Of a DNA stretch of 37,500 nt, positions 33,849 through 37,500 are shown in pieces (positions within the stretch are counted from its first letter, which is position 1; every line of letters starts with the position of its first letter). The stretch is from Lactifluus volemus. Taxonomy: Eukaryota; Basidiomycota; Agaricomycetes; Russulales; Russulaceae. The stretch lies in contig WTXI01000311.1 in the NCBI GenBank assembly GCA_022376515.1, positions 1 through 37,500 on the forward strand, written 5' to 3'. Below the pieces are notes generated by a model. That model was given only the letters and a program-made list of their open reading frames with translations. It had not been told where the DNA came from and did no database searches. A program made the position numbers and the translations under genes.

Positions 33849-34454
33849 TGTTATGGACTAACACGTGTTTGCTGACTCATACTATACGATTTCGGACTGA
33901 TGACTCATTTTCGCTGACTCCCTTGCTTATGTGAATGGACTGCCGATCGCTTTGTTTCAGATCGCCTACTTATTTTCTCTCACGATACAGCCTCGTACAG
34001 CACTGTACAGCCGCAAGCAACAGCCACATGCACAGGATGACTCGCTGATTCCTGGAACATGTTTCAAACCCTGAAAGCTGTACAAAGGTCACAGCCCCTA
34101 CGGCTGTACACATAGCCTCGTCTCCTTATATATAAAACCCTGTACTTTCTGCCCTAGAGACCTTAAGTCTCAGTTTTGTTTCGCAATCCAAGTCTTCTAT
34201 CTATTAGAACCTTGCTTGCCTCGAAGCATCAGACCTGAGAGAACCCTCTTGACATCACGATTATCAACTTCTTGACACTTTGGTCTCACCCTGAGCCCAA
34301 AGCCCTTGACCTCTGAAACGCTCTTGACTTAGTCGTTTACTAAGTCTCATCTCTATCGAACCTTTGATCTTGACTTGCACGTCTTGCAAGTCTAGTTCTT
34401 GACTTCACGAACGAACGTACACTTCGTACAAAGGTCCCACTTGGAACCTTAACA
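33849..34454 (+). mobile_element. Solo LTR, family C (606 bp) inside the gypsy Pol gene
   Basis: Starts TGTTATGG, ends CTTAACA, with a perfect ATGAG duplication at 33844-33848 and 34455-34459. The U3 contains an E-box CACGTG (33862-33867), TGACTCA at 33873 and 33901 and TGACTCC at 33915. A TATA box TATATATAAAA (34127-34137) gives plus-strand sense. It separates RNase H from integrase. Confidence 0.92.
34127..34137 (+). promoter_or_regulatory. TATA box of the family C LTR
   Basis: TATATATAAAA, about 280 bp from the LTR start, downstream of the TGACTCA/E-box cluster at 33862-33921. Confidence 0.6.
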
Positions 34455-34459
34455 ATGAG

Positions 34460-36572
34460 CCCAAGAACGGCACCACCAACAGCTAGAGGAGTGGATGAAG
34501 ACGGAAGGAGTGCAAAAGCACCAAACACGCTTTGGAAGCAAGTGGTATCACCACGACTGACTGGCGGTCCCAGAAGACCCCTCAGTGCACCGAAGCATCC
34601 TGCGGATGTACCATGACCACAAGATGGCAGGGCACCCAGGGATCATGAGAACTTGGTCCACGATTGCCAAAGACTATTGGTGGCCCACGATGAGGACATT
34701 CATCACCAGATACGTGCAAGGGTGTACAACCTGCCAAAGCACCAAGAGTGGCACGACCAGACCCAAAGTCCCTTTGGTGCCCATCCCTCCGAAACAAAGT
34801 TATGCACCGTACTCGACGATTGCCTTAGACCTGATCACAGACCTCCCAGAGTCGCAAGGCTACGATAGCATTCTGACCATCACCGACCACGATTGCAGCA
34901 AGGCAGCGTTCTTTATCCCCTGCAACAAAACCATCGACAGTGAAGGGATTGCGAGATGCTATGCCAAAGAGGTGTTCCCCCACTACGGCCCTCCAAAGCG
35001 GGTGATTTCAGACCGCGACCCGCGTTTTGCATCAAAATGGACAAGGGAGTTGTGCAGACAATTGGGGATTGATCAGAACATTAGTACGGCATACCACCCC
35101 CAGACAGATGGCCAATCGGAGCGAACGAACCAATGGCTAGAGCAATACCTGCGCGTCTACGGAAATTTCCAACAGAACGACTGGGTCAGCTGGTTGCCTT
35201 TGGCCCAGTTTGTACACAATTCGTGGATCAATGAAACAACAAAACAAACCCCGTTCGACCTACTCATCGGACACACGCCCACGGTGTGGCAAACAGACAA
35301 GGAAGGAAAGATGCCGGCAGTGGAGAGGTGCAAAGGTTATCTGATGGAAAAACGTAACCAAGCGCACCAAGCAATTCAAAGGGCGCAAGATCTCCTCCAA
35401 AAACGGAATGTGCGGAAGAAGGGAAGGCAGGCTTATTCCCCCTTCCAAGAAGGAGACCAGGTCTGGCTGGACGGGAAGAACCTTAAAACCTCGCACCCTT
35501 TTGCCAAGCTAGCCCCAAAAAGATACGGTCCCTTCCCCGTGGTCCAGGTGATCAACCCGGTAGTATTCAAGCTGAAACTTCCAGATCAGTGGCGTCAGAA
35601 ACGTGTCCACCCCGTCTTCCACGCATCTCTTCTATCGCCATATAAGGAGACGGAGGAAAATGGACAAGCCTTCACAGAGCCAGCTCCCGACGTAATAGAA
35701 GGAGAAGAAGAATACGAGGTCGAACAAGTATTGGACTCCAGACGCAAAGGGCGTGGCAAGGGGCGCCTCGAGTACTTCCTGAAATGGGAAGGATACCCAC
35801 ATGCTCATAACACCTGGGAGCCAGCTGATCAAGTGCACGCGGACGATTTGGTAGAAGAGTTCCACAAACAGAACCCAACAAAAGCAAGAAAGATTATAAT
35901 AAGACGAGGAAGGATGGGTAACGGACAATGCAGCTTCGCTCCCTCTTCCAAGAACCAGGCGACCCCCCCTTCATTGTCCCTCACTTCCGCGAGTTCTTCC
36001 TCAAACGACAGATCCACATCACCTACGCCCATCATAGCCAGCACAAACACTTCTGCCGGGAGGCCATCTGCGCTTCCCATTACTAACTCCCCTGTCACCT
36101 CGCTCCCTTACACTTGGGAGGAAATCCAGTCCGCAAACCTCGACCTCTCTCTTCCTCAAATCTTCCAAGCCTCCCGGGCGGACGCCGACTTCTTTGATCC
36201 CAAACGAGAACATCGCACTTCCCCGGGATCCTTCATTGTTGATTATCGTCAAGTTCGTCTCGTGTGTTTGGGGATCCCCTATGACTGGCCAGTGGGGCGC
36301 GAAAGCAACTACGAGTGGCCTTACAATCCCTATAAGTACTACGAGGCTACCCGACAGTGTCTTCACTGCCTTTTTGACTTCAAGTGGAGAAGAGACCACC
36401 CCGGAGCTCAGAGACGCACCCGCATCTTCACTGACGGCTGTAGCACCATGGTTGCCCAAAGGCTGGGTGACTTCGCTAGACCAGAGACCCCTGAAGAAGA
36501 ATGGTTTGAAGAAGATGACGAAGGCAAGTTACAGATCAACCTCCTTCGTGCTCCCACGACCCCCGCTGTCGT
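34460..36572 (+). pseudogene. Gypsy Pol: integrase, chromodomain and long C-terminal extension
   Basis: In-frame sequence from 34460 (QQLEEWMKTE and so on) meets a TGA at 34558-34560 and then runs open from LAVPEDPS at 34561. The integrase zinc finger has HDHKMAGHPG and CTTCQ; the core has IALDLITD, ISDRDPRF and QSERTNQWLE, i.e. the DDE triad. A C-terminal SH3-like part is followed by a chromodomain EYEVEQVLDSRR, YFLKWEGYP, HNTWEP (35709-35870), which targets integration to modified chromatin. About 235 further residues follow: a Ser/Thr/Pro linker and a globular block with LGIPYDWPVGRESNYEWPYN and HCLFDFKWRR, which standard gypsy Pol lacks. The frame continues into the LTR-like sequence to 36735, presumably by chance. 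Confidence 0.85.
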
Positions 36573-37034
36573 TGTTACGGTTTGGCACGTGATCTGCTTA
36601 TGTATTACGGTTTGGCACGTGATTATCTCTGGGTCTTTCCGAGGTATCTCCGTAGATCTCCGTAGTTTCTCCATTCGATCTACGATATATTATTTAGGAG
36701 GCATGTCACGCTGTGACATGCCTGGGACTCCATGACTCAGCATCACACCCTAGGAGTATATAAACCGGTCCGTTGTAGCTTGTCTCCTTAGACTTTGCTT
36801 CGTCTGCAATCAGACTAGTTGAACCCTCTTCCCTTCTTGTCCCTTCAAGTCAGACCTCCTGACCGTTGTCAATACAAGACTTAGTCTCGTCTTGTGATTG
36901 CCCTTGACCTCTCCCTTGACGATACAGTAGAGTGCATCCGTCAGCGCGACGCTCTCCTCTATAGTTAAGCCAGGGAAGAACTCGAGTAATCCTCGTCGTG
37001 CTGAGCCTGGTTGCCACGCTCAGCCCTCCTCGCA
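36573..37034 (+). mobile_element. LTR-like sequence, family B, right end unresolved
   Basis: Begins TGTTACGG like the other LTRs. It has a 19-bp direct repeat (TTACGGTTTGGCACGTGAT at 36575 and 36605) carrying two CACGTG E-boxes, TGACTCA at 36733, and a TATA box TATATAAA at 36757-36764 followed by the CTTGAC-rich leader style of family C. I found neither a convincing CA end nor a 5-bp repeat of the left flank GTCGT. It may be a solo LTR, a truncated element, or a 5' LTR whose body is absent. It is not the partner of the family A 5' LTR. Confidence 0.55.
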
Positions 37035-37500
37035 TTACTCAAGCACACGTCGTGCGCCAAGGCCCCTCTGAGCCTTGACAGCGTAAGTCTGTGGTTTATC
37101 GAACCACTCGACGTGATACCACTTCTGGTTGATAAACTCGATGGGTCCGTGTGGATTTTCTTTGTCAAACGCCCAATAGGCACTTTGCTTGGGGTTTTCT
37201 TGACGTTCTATCCAAAAGGCGTGCCCAACTATGTGGTCTGGGAGGTCTGGTGTGTCTCTGGTTTCGACTCTGGTGAGCTTCCCCTTCTCTGAGGTCCAAC
37301 CAACAGTTATGGAAGCCGTTTTGTCGATCAATCGCCCACTCTTCACAAGAGGAGCGGTCTCAGTAGCCTATAAGTTGTTCACTCTAGCAAGAGGAACGAA
37401 AAATTTCTGTGCACTCTGGCACACACTTTCTCGGCCTGAAAAGAAAGTGGGCAACGGTCTGGTTCGTTCGGGGCACACTTCTTGTGACAAAGAAGTGGAG
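37035..37500 (-). pseudogene. Partial minus-strand coding sequence at the window edge
   Basis: Reading leftward from the window edge, one frame codes continuously except for a TAG at about 37375: it includes LVKSGRLIDKTASITVGW, HAFWIERQENPKQSAYW, IEFINQKWYHVEWFDKPQ and stops at 37035. The EFIN-x2-WY-x3-W pattern is also found in the N-terminal domain of the gypsy Gag (EFINNWWYNIYW), so this may be the same domain from another retroelement. The rest lies outside the window. The plus-strand frame over the same stretch is more hydrophobic and less plausible. Confidence 0.45.

Larger units (their letters stand above)
29280..36572 (+). mobile_element. Ty3/gypsy chromovirus, internal region and 5' LTR
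   Basis: Order: 5' LTR, self-priming PBS, Gag with CCHC knuckle, protease, RT, RNase H, integrase, chromodomain. This is the chromovirus (Tf1/sushi-like) arrangement. The internal region is split by a solo LTR at 33849-34454. A 3' LTR of the same family is not present before the window ends; a different LTR-like sequence starts at 36573. Inserted into LINE ORF2. Confidence 0.85.

Noticed and set aside
21503..34560. TGA read as a sense codon (altered code or selenocysteine)
   Set aside because: Genes C, E and B use normal stops (TAA, TGA, TAG) and contain no internal TGA, and the in-frame TGAs are limited to repeats and gene F, where a CGA origin is simpler.
36573..37080. Reading 36573-37080 as the 3' LTR of the gypsy element
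   Set aside because: It does not match the 5' LTR at 29280-29795, no polypurine tract precedes it, and the PBS is complementary to family A, not to this sequence. The end CCTTGACA at 37080 is not followed by a repeat of the left flank and overlaps the minus-strand coding stretch.

Overview
The window looks like a repeat-rich region of a basidiomycete (probably Agaricomycete) nuclear genome. The evidence is short GT-AG introns (about 50-90 nt), protein families I know from Agaricomycetes, and a dense nest of fungal transposable elements. No rRNA, tRNA, CRISPR or bacterial-type operon was seen.

Layout. (1) About 0.4-2.06 kb: minus-strand hAT transposase pseudogene, split by a 515-bp solo LTR. 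(2) 2.6-11.0 kb: minus-strand Helitron Rep/PIF1 helicase gene with a C-terminal ubiquitin-protease-like domain, broken by several 1-nt frameshifts and a 937-bp solo LTR. That LTR's U3 holds a regular array of TGA[C/G]TCA sites. (3) 12.2-22.9 kb: four multi-exon genes of families I recognise only as uncharacterised and basidiomycete-specific: C (12224-13337, -), E (14703-16639, -), B (17848-19074, +) and F (20713-22882, +). I could splice all four by hand with consistent phases. C, E and B are open throughout; F has two in-frame TGA codons. Among them lie a 619-bp TIR element (MITE) in one half of a tandem duplication, an isolated copy of an E exon, and a duplicate of E's 5' end. (4) 23.0-29.3 kb: a 94-bp Helitron scrap, then a non-LTR retrotransposon (ORF1 with CCHC knuckles; ORF2 endonuclease plus reverse transcriptase) interrupted by a solo LTR and truncated by the next element. 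(5) 29.3-36.6 kb: a Ty3/gypsy chromovirus with a 5' LTR and a self-priming-type PBS, then Gag, protease, RT, RNase H, integrase, a chromodomain and a long C-terminal extension. A third kind of solo LTR splits it. (6) 36.6-37.5 kb: another LTR-like sequence and a minus-strand coding fragment running off the window.

Insertion order can be read in places: LTRs went into hAT, Helitron, LINE and gypsy after those elements, each solo LTR having a perfect 5-bp target duplication. Most mobile-element reading frames are damaged by CGA-compatible TGA codons, a YLDN instead of YxDD in the gypsy RT, and 1-nt indels, several at homopolymers. The spliced genes C, E and B are undamaged. The cluster of uncharacterised genes and the periodic bZIP-site array in the LTR are the most interesting parts.
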